Below, one piece after another: positions 44,634 to 52,474 of a stretch of 64,000 nt of DNA. Source of the DNA: Sphingomonas sp. (GTDB lineage: Bacteria; Pseudomonadota; Alphaproteobacteria; Sphingomonadales; Sphingomonadaceae); the NCBI GenBank assembly GCA_003248865.1, contig QFPK01000010.1, positions 87,755 through 151,754 on the forward strand, written 5' to 3'. A program made the position numbers and the translations under genes. The notes beneath the pieces were generated by a model that worked only from the letters and a program-made list of their open reading frames with translations, was not told where the DNA came from and did not search any database. The stretch's first letter is position 1; each line of letters begins with the position of its first letter.

Positions 44634-45842
44634 TCAAAGCCCGATCACCTTCAGCGCCTGATCCAGATCGTCGATCAGATCGTCGGCATCCTCCAGCCCC
44701 ACGGACAGCCGCAGCGTGCCCTCGATGATCCCCATCTCCTCGCGCGCCTCCACAGACATGCTGGCGTGCGTGGTGGAGGCCGGGTGCGTCATCAGCGTCC
44801 GGCTGTCCCCCACATTGTTGGAGATGTCGATCAGCTCCAGCGCATCCAGCAGCCCATGGGCCTGCGCGCGTCCGCCTTCCAGATGCAGCGCAATGATGGT
44901 GCCGCCCGCGCTCATCTGCGTCATCGCAAGCGCATGCTGCGGGTGGCTCGCCAGCCCCGGATACAGCGTGTGCGCCACCCGGCCTTGCAGGAACGTCGCC
45001 ACCTTCAGCGCATTGTCGCAGGCGCGCCGCACCCGCAGGTCCAGCGTCTCCAGGCTCTTCAGCACCACCCAGGCGTTGAAGGCGCTCAGCACCGGCCCGG
45101 TGTGGCGGGTGAAGGCCAGGTAGGTCTTCTCCATCCACTCCTCCGGCCCCATCACCGCCCCGGCCAGCACCCGGCCCTGCCCGTCCATCAGCTTGGTGGC
45201 GGAATAGGCGACGATGTCCGCCCCCAGCTCCAGCGGCCGCTGCACGATGGGAGAGGCAAAGGCATTGTCCACCATCACCAGCGCGCCCGCGTCATGGGCG
45301 ATGTCCGCCACGGCGCGCAGGTCCACGATGTCCAGCGTTGGGTTGGCGGGCGTTTCCAGAAACACCGCCTTGGTGTTCGGCCGCAGCGCCTTCTGAAACG
45401 CCTGCGTGTCCCGCGCGTCGATGGTCGTCGTCTCGATGCCGAAGCGCGGCAGGATCGAATCCACCAGCACCCGGCACGATCCGAACGCCGCGCGGCCCGC
45501 GATCAGATGATCCCCGGCAGACAGGGTGGACATCAGCATCGCCGACATCGCCGCCATGCCGCTGGCGGAAACCCGACAGGCCTCGGCGCCTTCCAGCAGC
45601 GCGAGCCGCTCTTCCAGCATCTCCACCGTCGGGTTCTGCAGCCGCGAATAGGTCATGCCCTTCGCGTCGCCCCGGAAGCGGGCAGCCGCTTCCTCGGCAT
45701 TGTCATAGCAATAGCCGGACGTCAGGAAGATCGCTTCCGACGTCTCGCCATAGTTGCTGCGGGCGGTGCCGCCGCGCACGGCCTGTGTCGCCGGGCGCCA
45801 GCGGGCGGTGATGGCCCGATCCTGTCCTGTCAGTTTCTTCAT
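44634..45842 (-). CDS. metZ: O-succinylhomoserine sulfhydrylase
   Basis: PLP enzyme that makes homocysteine from O-succinylhomoserine and sulphide. The 402-residue protein has the Cys/Met metabolism fold: YSRLQNPTVEMLEERLA, ASGMAAMSAMLM, ETPANPTLDIVDL, and the PLP lysine in YSATKLMDGQGR (Lys217). C-terminal SRTLMTHPASTTHASM binds substrate. Direct sulfhydrylation bypasses cystathionine. The start sits behind a structured leader with a partly paired ribosome site. Confidence 0.94.
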   Translation of the reverse strand: MKKLTGQDRAITARWRPATQAVRGGTARSNYGETSEAIFLTSGYCYDNAEEAAARFRGDAKGMTYSRLQNPTVEMLEERLALLEGAEACRVSASGMAAMSAMLMSTLSAGDHLIAGRAAFGSCRVLVDSILPRFGIETTTIDARDTQAFQKALRPNTKAVFLETPANPTLDIVDLRAVADIAHDAGALVMVDNAFASPIVQRPLELGADIVAYSATKLMDGQGRVLAGAVMGPEEWMEKTYLAFTRHTGPVLSAFNAWVVLKSLETLDLRVRRACDNALKVATFLQGRVAHTLYPGLASHPQHALAMTQMSAGGTIIALHLEGGRAQAHGLLDALELIDISNNVGDSRTLMTHPASTTHASMSVEAREEMGIIEGTLRLSVGLEDADDLIDDLDQALKVIGL

Positions 45843-45845
45843 GGT

Positions 45846-45888
45846 GCCGCTCTCCTAGACCCAAAGCGGCGGACTGGGAAAGAGCGGC
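45846..45888 (-). promoter_or_regulatory. Structured metZ leader around the ribosome site
   Basis: On the minus strand GCCGCTCT (45888-45881) pairs perfectly with AGAGCGGC (45853-45846), and a rival stem GCCGCT (45870-45865) pairs with AGCGGC of the same right arm. CCCA / TGGG can pair inside. The ribosome site AGGAG overlaps the right arm, 4 bases before it ends near the ATG. Two exclusive pairings that include the ribosome site suggest translational control. It does not fit the SAM-II consensus I remember. Confidence 0.4.
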
Positions 45889-45947
45889 GTTGCAGGCGAC
45901 TCGGCATTGGAGTAAGCGCGGCGCAACATCCTTAATGAAGGTTTCCC

Positions 45948-46568
45948 ATGCGGATCTGGCTTCCCATTCTCGGCGCAGGCGTTCTTCTGTCGGCCGGCGG
46001 CATGGTCTTCTCAGCCACGCGCGCGCAGACCCCGCCGCCCCCGGTTTCCGCCCCCGCCCCGGCTTCTGCGGTGGGCAAGCCCGCTGCGAAATCGGCCTAT
46101 GATTTCACCCTCACCCGGATCGACGGCAAGCCGCTGCCGCTCTCGGCCTACAAGGGCCAGGTCGTGCTGCTGGTGAACACCGCCAGCTTCTGCGGGTTCA
46201 CGCCGCAATATGAAGGGCTTCAGAAGCTGCAGACGGCCTATCAGGGCAAGGGCTTCACCGTGATCGGCGTCCCCTCCGGCGATTTCATGAGCCAGGAGTA
46301 TGACGACAACGGCAAGATCAAGGAATTCTGCGACACCAAGTTCGGCATCACCTTCCCCATGGCCGAAAAGGCCCATGTGAAGGGGCCGCAGGCCATCCCG
46401 CTCTACCGCTGGGCCAAGGCGCAGATTCCGGCAGAGAACGAGCCGAAGTGGAACTTCCACAAATTCCTGATCGGCAAGGACGGCAAGGTGATCGCGGGCT
46501 TCAACAGCAAGGTGACGCCGCAAAGCCCCGAACTGACGGGCGCGATCGAAAAGGCGATCAAGGCATGA
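45948..46568 (+). CDS. Exported glutathione peroxidase family protein
   Basis: Thiol peroxidase of 206 residues with a signal peptide (MRIWLPILGAGVLLSAGGMV) and a Pro/Ala-rich linker, so it acts in the periplasm. The peroxidatic Cys82 is in VNTASFCGFTPQYEGL, and WNFHKFLIGKDG carries the conserved Trp and Asn/Phe region. The usual Gln of the tetrad (CNQF) is replaced: VPSGDFMSQE has Asp112. Reductant is more likely a thioredoxin-like protein than glutathione. It is divergent from metZ and overlaps the following lipoprotein gene as ATGA. Confidence 0.9.
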   Translation: MRIWLPILGAGVLLSAGGMVFSATRAQTPPPPVSAPAPASAVGKPAAKSAYDFTLTRIDGKPLPLSAYKGQVVLLVNTASFCGFTPQYEGLQKLQTAYQGKGFTVIGVPSGDFMSQEYDDNGKIKEFCDTKFGITFPMAEKAHVKGPQAIPLYRWAKAQIPAENEPKWNFHKFLIGKDGKVIAGFNSKVTPQSPELTGAIEKAIKA

Positions 46569-46999
46569 GGCGCGCGCTATCCGCGACTGCCCTGCTGCTC
46601 CTGGCCGCCTGCGGCCAGAAAACGCCGGAAGCCCCCAAAACGGAAACCCCCGCCGCCCCGCCGTCGCTCGCCAAGGCCAGCCGCACGGTCGCTTATGCCT
46701 GCGAAAAGGATCTGCCGATCACCGCGATCTACGGCACCAATGCAGAGGGCAAGCCGGACGTCGCGCTCATCATCCGCGGAGACGATTTCCGCCTGACACC
46801 GACCGACGCGACCCCGGGCACCCGCTTCACCACCGAATATGGCCTGGAACCGGGCTATGGCCTCGCCTGGTGGGAACAGCCAGACGGCACGGTCCTGCTG
46901 CAACAATCCCTTTTCAAGCAGATCAACGACCCAGCAGCCGCCGAAACGCTCCGCACCTGCAAGGAAAAAACCGAACCGGACGGCGCCGCGAAGAAATAG
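46565..46999 (+). CDS. Small lipoprotein, MliC-like
   Basis: A 144-residue lipoprotein with lipobox LLAAC (Cys16), a Pro/Ala/Thr linker, and a compact beta domain. The pattern VAYACEKDLPITAIYG, then RFTTEYGLEPGYGLAWWEQP and GTVLLQQ recalls the MliC family of C-type lysozyme inhibitors, in particular the YxC and GxxYxxxG...W spacing. Assignment is moderate. It is coupled to the periplasmic peroxidase by ATGA. Confidence 0.7.
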   Translation: MRRALSATALLLLAACGQKTPEAPKTETPAAPPSLAKASRTVAYACEKDLPITAIYGTNAEGKPDVALIIRGDDFRLTPTDATPGTRFTTEYGLEPGYGLAWWEQPDGTVLLQQSLFKQINDPAAAETLRTCKEKTEPDGAAKK

Positions 47000-47332
47000 C
47001 GCGATCCGGCCGTCACCAATCCAATGCCCCGGCCCGGCGACTGCTACCCAAACCTGCCGACAAACCGATTGCCAAATCGCAGGTTGAACCTCAACGAAAC
47101 CGCTGTCTCTCCGGTATCTGAGGCGAGTATGTCGTAGCCCTTGCACGCGTACGCCGCCCCGGCAATGTCAATGCCATCTGTTCGCAATTTCCTGTCTTTT
47201 CAAGAAATTGAAACTCCAAAGAACAGATTTCAGGCTGAACAAATATATCGGCATACAGCCTGCAGCATCTATTTCAGATTCATGGCCCGCATGTTACTAT
47301 ACTGGCAGGTCGGAATTTGTGCGGGGCGCAAC

Positions 47333-47905
47333 ATGCTGGAGGCTGACGTATACCGGAAATCCGGGCGAACTGGCGCGGGCGCATTGATCAAACTATATAT
47401 GCGGGATCGTGGATTTCGGCCATTGGTGCCGATGCGACTATACCATCGAACGCGGTCGACTTCTCTGGGAACTCTACTCTATCCGGGGCTTTGGCTTTGG
47501 CATCGCCGCGCGACACGACGAGCGGGAATGGACCTGCCCATGCGCACATCGATTGACGAAGGCCTGTTGATTGCGCACAGCGTCGGCATCGTTTGCAACG
47601 AAGCAGCCCGGCTAGGCCGCAATGTGACCATATTCCATGGCGTCACGCTTGGCGGCGCGGCATCGATCGCGGCCGACGGCACCAGGGGAACCATGATGGC
47701 CCCCGTCATCGAAGATGATGTATGGATCGGGCCCAACGCGACGATCGTCGGTGGGGTTCGGATCGGGCGAGGCAGCCGGATTCTGGCCAATACAATGGTG
47801 ACCCGGGATATTCCCGCGCGCTCGATGGTAGCCGGCAACCCCGCACAGATCGTCCGCGAGAATTGCGCACCCGACGTGTCGAATGCCGTAAGCGCCCCAG
47901 CATGA
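47333..47905 (+). CDS. Serine acetyltransferase-like hexapeptide protein
   Basis: Left-handed beta-helix acyltransferase of 190 residues: MLEADVYRKSG at the start is typical for short SAT-like proteins of surface-polysaccharide loci, followed by IDEGLLIAHSVGIVCNEAAR with the catalytic His, and FHGVTLGG, then hexapeptide repeats (IGPNATIVGGVRIGRGSRI). The acceptor is unknown. The frame is open from 47141 and the start is uncertain. The 47000-47332 spacer and the first part of the gene are clearly AT-richer than the neighbours, with rare codons such as ATA and TTA, suggesting transfer. No other polysaccharide genes are adjacent. Confidence 0.78.
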   Translation: MLEADVYRKSGRTGAGALIKLYMRDRGFRPLVPMRLYHRTRSTSLGTLLYPGLWLWHRRATRRAGMDLPMRTSIDEGLLIAHSVGIVCNEAARLGRNVTIFHGVTLGGAASIAADGTRGTMMAPVIEDDVWIGPNATIVGGVRIGRGSRILANTMVTRDIPARSMVAGNPAQIVRENCAPDVSNAVSAPA

Positions 47906-48078
47906 CGCCCTTCACATAGGTACGATCCGGCACACCGGTGTCGGAGCAGACTAAAGCCGGTCAGGGATCGCCAGTACAAGCCTCGCATTCATGATTTCTT
48001 GCTGTCCGGTAGCGTGCAAATCTCCAACAAACCCTACAGTCCCTACACGCAACCCCTTGATTCCGAAGTGTAGGGCAA

Positions 48079-48094
48079 TGTTCCACGTGGAACA
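48079..48094. promoter_or_regulatory. parS-like ParB binding site
   Basis: TGTTCCACGTGGAACA is a perfect 16-bp palindrome and matches the bacterial parS consensus TGTTNCACGTGNAACA. It lies in the 298-base gap between the acetyltransferase and the response regulator gene, which holds no gene. No parA, parB, gidA or gidB is in the window. ParB would spread from here and load SMC. Confidence 0.8.
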
Positions 48095-48203
48095 ACCAAT
48101 GTGGTTTGTCGCAAAAGCGTCACCAGCCCCAAAAGCAAGGCTTTTGCCGGAAGCCCGGCTGCGCTAGGGCAGCAGCAGTGTAGGGAGCGATAAGGCCAAC
48201 CAA

Positions 48204-48914
48204 ATGCCGAATATCCTGCTGGTGGACGACGACCCTGGAATCCGCGATCTGGTCTCCGATTTTCTCGGCCGCCACGGCTATGCGGTCACAACCGCCGAAG
48301 ACGGCACCTCGATGGACCGCGCCATCTCCGCCGCCCCCACCCCGTTCGATCTGGTCGTGCTCGACCTGATGATGCCCGGCGAACATGGGCTGGAAATCGC
48401 CCGCCGCATCTCCTCGCCCGGCGGCCCCGGAATCATCATGCTCTCCGCCATGGGCGAAGACGGCGACCGGATCGTCGGGCTGGAGGTCGGTGCCGACGAT
48501 TATCTGCCCAAGCCCTGCAATCCGCGCGAACTGCTCGCCCGCATCCGCGCCGTGCTCCGCCGCCGGCAGGGCACCGCCAGTGAACCGGGCGGCGTGGTCG
48601 CCGAATTCGACGGCTGGAAACTCGATCTCGTCCGCCGCGAACTCACCTCGCCCGACGGCGTGCTGATCGCCCTGTCAGACGGCGAATTCTCCCTGCTGCG
48701 TGTCTTCGTCGAACGCCCCCAGCAGCCGCTCGGCCGAGAGGAACTGCTGGAACTGGCACGCGGCCGCGACGCAGACAGCTATGATCGCTCCATCGACGTG
48801 CAGATCAGCCGCCTGCGCCGCAAGCTGGACGGCGCCGTGAAGAACCGCGAGGAACTGATCCGCACCGTGCGCAACGAAGGCTATATGTTCACGCCCAAGG
48901 TCATCCGCCGCTGA
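48204..48914 (+). CDS. OmpR-family response regulator
   Basis: A 236-residue two-component regulator. The receiver domain has the acidic pocket LLVDDDPG, phospho-acceptor Asp54 in VVLDLMMPGE and Lys in YLPKPCNPRELL. The C-terminal winged-helix domain ends DVQISRLRRKLDGAVKNREE, then RNEGYMFTP. It resembles OmpR/RegX3-type regulators. The kinase gene follows at once, so both are one operon. Its upstream gap holds the parS-like palindrome, so ParB could affect its transcription. Confidence 0.95.
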   Translation: MPNILLVDDDPGIRDLVSDFLGRHGYAVTTAEDGTSMDRAISAAPTPFDLVVLDLMMPGEHGLEIARRISSPGGPGIIMLSAMGEDGDRIVGLEVGADDYLPKPCNPRELLARIRAVLRRRQGTASEPGGVVAEFDGWKLDLVRRELTSPDGVLIALSDGEFSLLRVFVERPQQPLGREELLELARGRDADSYDRSIDVQISRLRRKLDGAVKNREELIRTVRNEGYMFTPKVIRR

Positions 48915-48955
48915 GCACATCGCCCCCAAAGGACGGCACGCCCCCGCCCGAAGCC

Positions 48956-50320
48956 GTGCCGCACGAAACCATGCTGCCCGAGAACATGCCACCGGGCGCG
49001 CGGCGCGAGGTTCCCAGCAGCCTGTTCACCCAGATCTTCGCGCTGGTGCTGGCAACCGTCGCCGTTGCCCAGCTCATCAACCTCGCGCTGCTGGCGCTGC
49101 TGCCGCCCGATCCGCCGCAGACCGTCCCGCTCGCCACGCTGGCCGAGGCGATCCTCGAACGCAACGAACGGGCGCTCACCTTCCACCGGCTGCCAGCCGC
49201 TCCCTTCCGCCCGGAATCGGCGGGCCCCGCCGCCGCCCGCGCCGAAGCCGAACTCGCAAGCCGCCTCGGCAGAACAGCTGACGATATCGCGCTGGACATG
49301 ACCGACGTCCAGGGCCGCAAGTTCGTAGAACTCTACCCCCGCGCCGGCGGCCCCCCGGTCGCGGCGCTGCAAGGCCATTTCCGCCTGCTGATCCGCGAAC
49401 GCGACGACTGGCTGCTGGTGGAACCGCGCAACCAGCAGATGTTCGCCACCCGCGAACGCCAGTTCCTGCTGCTGTTTCTGCTCAGCGCACTCGCCATGCT
49501 GCCCGTCGCCTGGATCTTCGCCAAGCGTCTTTCCGAACCGTTCGAACGCTTCGCCGATGCCGCCGAGGCGCTGGGCCGCGACCCGCGCGCCACCCCGCCA
49601 GATGTCGACGGCCCCGCCGAGATCGAGCGCGCCGCCCAGGCCTTCCAGCAAATGCAGAAGCGCCTGCAAGCCTATGTGACCGATCGCACCCAGATGCTCG
49701 GTGCCATTGCCCATGATCTGCGCACTCCCCTCACCCGTCTCGCCTTCCGGCTGGAATCGCTGCCCGAAACGGATCGCGCCCGCATGTCCGCCGACGTCGC
49801 CGAAATGGAAGCCATGGTGCGCTCCACCCTCAGCCTCGCCCGCACCGACAGCGAACCCCTCAACCGCCAGCGCCTCGAACTGGGCTCGCTGCTCGAACAG
49901 GCCGCCGACGACCTCGCCCTCACCGGCCGCAAGGTCTCCGCCGAAGCCGCCGACCAGCTGGTGGTGGATGGCGATCCCATCGAACTGAAGCGCCTGCTCA
50001 CCAACCTGCTCGAAAACGGCGAGATCTACGGCAAAAAGGTGCACGCCCGCGCCTGGCGCGACGGCACCACCGCCGTCATCGACATCGACGACGAAGGCCC
50101 CGGAATCCCCCCGGACGAAGCCGAACGCGTCTTCGAACCCTTCTACCGCCTCGAACGCTCCCGCAGCCGCGAAACCGGCGGCACCGGCCTCGGCCTCTCC
50201 GTCGTCCGCTCCATCGCCCGCGCCCACGGCGGCGACGTGACGCTGACCAACCGCGACAAACGAGGCCTGCGGGCAAGGGTGACGATCCCGCTGGCGCCGG
50301 TGGGCGGGCGATCAGGGTAA
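48956..50320 (+). CDS. EnvZ-like sensor histidine kinase
   Basis: Membrane sensor of 454 residues. Two membrane segments (IFALVLATVAVAQLINLALL about residue 27-46; FLLLFLLSALAMLPVAWIF about 170-188) enclose a periplasmic sensor of about 120 residues. Then come HAMP, the H-box IAHDLRTPLTRLAFR with His253, the N-box NLLENGEIYG, and G-boxes DEGPGIP and GGTGLGLSVV. The start is uncertain: GTG 48956 or ATG 48971, both without a good ribosome site, about 40 bases after the regulator gene. The signal is unknown. Confidence 0.93.
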   Translation: MPHETMLPENMPPGARREVPSSLFTQIFALVLATVAVAQLINLALLALLPPDPPQTVPLATLAEAILERNERALTFHRLPAAPFRPESAGPAAARAEAELASRLGRTADDIALDMTDVQGRKFVELYPRAGGPPVAALQGHFRLLIRERDDWLLVEPRNQQMFATRERQFLLLFLLSALAMLPVAWIFAKRLSEPFERFADAAEALGRDPRATPPDVDGPAEIERAAQAFQQMQKRLQAYVTDRTQMLGAIAHDLRTPLTRLAFRLESLPETDRARMSADVAEMEAMVRSTLSLARTDSEPLNRQRLELGSLLEQAADDLALTGRKVSAEAADQLVVDGDPIELKRLLTNLLENGEIYGKKVHARAWRDGTTAVIDIDDEGPGIPPDEAERVFEPFYRLERSRSRETGGTGLGLSVVRSIARAHGGDVTLTNRDKRGLRARVTIPLAPVGGRSG

Positions 50321-50351
50321 GCCGCCGCCGCATGGCGGCAAACCAGGAACT

Positions 50352-50574
50352 GAGGGGGCTCTGCCCCCTCAACCCCCGGCAGGGAAGTGACTTCCCTGCA
50401 CCCTCTTTACCATGCCATTCCTCGAGGCTGTGCTGACGGCAAGGCTTACGGCCTGCGGCGCCAGCAAGCCCAAGCGCCGCAGGCAATCAAACAGCATCAC
50501 ATATGCAACATCGGAGTAGCGCGCGACACAAATGTAGAGGGTGCAGGGAAATCATTTCCCTGCCCGCCGGAGGC
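50352..50574. repeat. Modular palindromic spacer element, copy R4 (complete, type copy)
   Basis: Module A: GAGGGGGC / GCCCCCTC (50352-50370, loop TCT) and GCAGGGAAGT / ACTTCCCTGC (about 50379-50400). Module B: a perfect 11-bp hairpin GCCTGCGGCGC / GCGCCGCAGGC (50451-50461 with 50474-50484), followed by AATCAAA. Module C: GCAGGGAAAT / ATTTCCCTGC and CCGCCGGAGGC to 50574. It fills the convergent gap between the kinase gene and serB. Both ends are hairpins facing the incoming genes. Confidence 0.9.
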
Positions 50575-50580
50575 CTCGTG

Positions 50581-51483
50581 CTACTCGTCCACCCACTCCG
50601 CCCGGGACACACCCTGCGCCCACAGCAGGGACGTCAGGTCCCCCACCCGCACGGCGGCGTCTGCGGCGGCGGCGGCCTTGGGCTTGGCGTGGTAGGCGAT
50701 GCCCAGCCCGGCAGCTTCCAGCATGGGGATGTCGTTGGCGCCGTCGCCCACGGCGAGCGTCTCGGCGGCGGACAGCCCCAGAGCGTCGCGTTCGGCCAGC
50801 AGGGTGGCGCGTTTCACACCGGCATCGACGATGGGCTTCTGCACGGTGCCGGCCAGTTTGCCGTCGGTGATGTGCAGCACGTTCGCCACCTGCCGGTCGA
50901 AGCCGATACGACCTGCCACGACGGAGGTGAAGGCGGTGAACCCGCCGGAGATCAGCACTGTGCGGGCGCCCAGCTTCTTCATGGTGCCGATCAGGGTGCG
51001 GGCGCCGGGCATCAGGCTGATGCGCTCATCCAGGCAGCGCTGGATGGCGTCTGCACCGAGGCCGGTGAGCGCTGCGACGCGGCCGTCGAGGGCGGCTTCG
51101 AAATCTAGTTCGCCGCGCATGGCGCGTTCGGTGATGGCGGCGATTTCGGCCTTCAGCCCGGCGAAATCGGCGAGTTCGTCGATGCATTCCTGGCCGATCA
51201 TGGTCGAATCCATGTCCGCGACGAGCAGCTTCCGCCGTCGGGGGGCGGAGCTCGGCTGCGCGATGACGTCCAGCGCGGGCAGCGCGGCTTCCAGCAGCGC
51301 GCGGGCGGCCGGCTGGCTCAGCCCGCGCACCACGAGATCGGTGGCGTGCGGCGGATCCAGCGCGATTTCGGCGCTGACGATGGCGCCGGCGTCGGTCAGC
51401 GCGTCGCTTGCGGTCGCGATGTCGGCCTGCGACAAGCCTTCGGGTGAAATCAGGGTGATGGTCAGGGCGTCGGGAACAGTCAT
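50581..51483 (-). CDS. serB: Phosphoserine phosphatase
   Basis: Last step of serine synthesis. The 300-residue protein has an N-terminal ACT-like regulatory domain (residues 1-80) and a HAD domain with nucleophile Asp90 in VADMDSTMIGQECIDELAD, motif II VLISGGFTAFT, and motif III/IV GDGANDIPMLEAAGLGIAYHAKPK. The ATG 51481-51483 shares the tetranucleotide CATG with the miaA start on the other strand. A GGAGG lies 13 bases upstream of it, inside miaA. Confidence 0.95.
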   Translation of the reverse strand: MTVPDALTITLISPEGLSQADIATASDALTDAGAIVSAEIALDPPHATDLVVRGLSQPAARALLEAALPALDVIAQPSSAPRRRKLLVADMDSTMIGQECIDELADFAGLKAEIAAITERAMRGELDFEAALDGRVAALTGLGADAIQRCLDERISLMPGARTLIGTMKKLGARTVLISGGFTAFTSVVAGRIGFDRQVANVLHITDGKLAGTVQKPIVDAGVKRATLLAERDALGLSAAETLAVGDGANDIPMLEAAGLGIAYHAKPKAAAAADAAVRVGDLTSLLWAQGVSRAEWVDE

Positions 51484-52381
51484 GGAACGGGTCAGGCCTC
51501 CGCTGGCCGTCATTGCAGGGCCGACCGCCAGCGGCAAGTCCGCGCTGGCGCTGGAAATGGCCGTTCGCGAAAATGGCGTGATCCTGAATGCGGATGCCAG
51601 CCAGATCTATGCCGACCTGCCGATCCTGTCGGCGGCGCCCTCGCCCGACGAGCAGGCGCTGGCCCCGCATCGGCTGTTCGGCGTGATCGACGGCGCGGAG
51701 AGCTGCACCGCCGCGCGCTGGGCGGCGCTGGCCCGGACAGAGATCGCAGCCGCGCACACGAAGGGCCAATTGCCGATTCTCGTTGGCGGTACAGGGCTTT
51801 ACCTGCGCACTCTGCTGGACGGGATCGCCCCCGTACCCGCCATTCCGGCCGAGGTGAGGGCCGACGTGCGTGCGCTTTCCACCGAACAGGCCCGCGCCGC
51901 GCTGGAGGCAGAGGATGCCGCAATGGCCGCCCGGCTGCACCCGAATGACAGCCAGCGCAACGCCCGCGCGCTGGAGGTGATCCGCGCGACGGGGCGATCG
52001 CTGGCGGTGTGGCAGGCGTCTCCGCCCGAAGGCGGGCTGGCGGCGGAGGTGACGCTTCGCCCGCTGGTGGTGGAGGTGCCGCGCGAAGTGCTGGTGCAAC
52101 GCATCGATGCCCGGGTGGACGCCATGTGGCAGGCGGGCGCGCTGGACGAGGTGCGGCGCCTGGACGCACGCGATCTGCCGCCCACGCTGCCGGTGATGCG
52201 CGCCATCGGGGTGCCGCCGCTGCTGGCGCTGCTGCGCGGTAAAGCAGAAGCATCTGAATCTCTTGAGAGATGGCGGCTGGAAACCCGCCAATATGCCAAG
52301 CGGCAGGCCACCTGGGCCCGCAACCAGACGGGCGGCTGGCCGCGCGTCTCGCCCAGCAAGGGGGCGCCGGCGGCTCCGTAA
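51482..52381 (+). CDS. miaA: tRNA dimethylallyltransferase
   Basis: Adds the isopentenyl group to A37 of tRNAs reading UNN codons. The 299-residue protein has the P-loop IAGPTASGKSALALEMA (residues 11-20 region), NADASQIYADLPILSAAP, HRLFGVID, LPILVGGTGLYLRTLLDGI and the C-terminal ETRQYAKRQATWARNQ. The ATG at 51482-51484 overlaps the serB start codon. No alternative ATG or GTG gives a complete P-loop domain. The promoter must lie inside serB. Confidence 0.95.
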   Translation: MERVRPPLAVIAGPTASGKSALALEMAVRENGVILNADASQIYADLPILSAAPSPDEQALAPHRLFGVIDGAESCTAARWAALARTEIAAAHTKGQLPILVGGTGLYLRTLLDGIAPVPAIPAEVRADVRALSTEQARAALEAEDAAMAARLHPNDSQRNARALEVIRATGRSLAVWQASPPEGGLAAEVTLRPLVVEVPREVLVQRIDARVDAMWQAGALDEVRRLDARDLPPTLPVMRAIGVPPLLALLRGKAEASESLERWRLETRQYAKRQATWARNQTGGWPRVSPSKGAPAAP

Positions 52382-52474
52382 CAGTCTGTCACGGTTAACG
52401 GGCTGGAATTCTGCTAAATCCGCCCCACATCAACCGTATCAAGAACAGAACAATAAACGGACGCGAACCTCATC

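Noticed and set aside
45842..45948. SAM-II riboswitch upstream of metZ
   Set aside because: Paired elements exist, but the conserved SAM-II core and pseudoknot pattern could not be found; only an unassigned structured leader is reported.
50699..51481. N-terminal extension of miaA by 261 codons across serB
   Set aside because: The extension is antisense to the HAD domain of serB and has no similarity to MiaA; the P-loop lies at the correct distance from ATG 51482.
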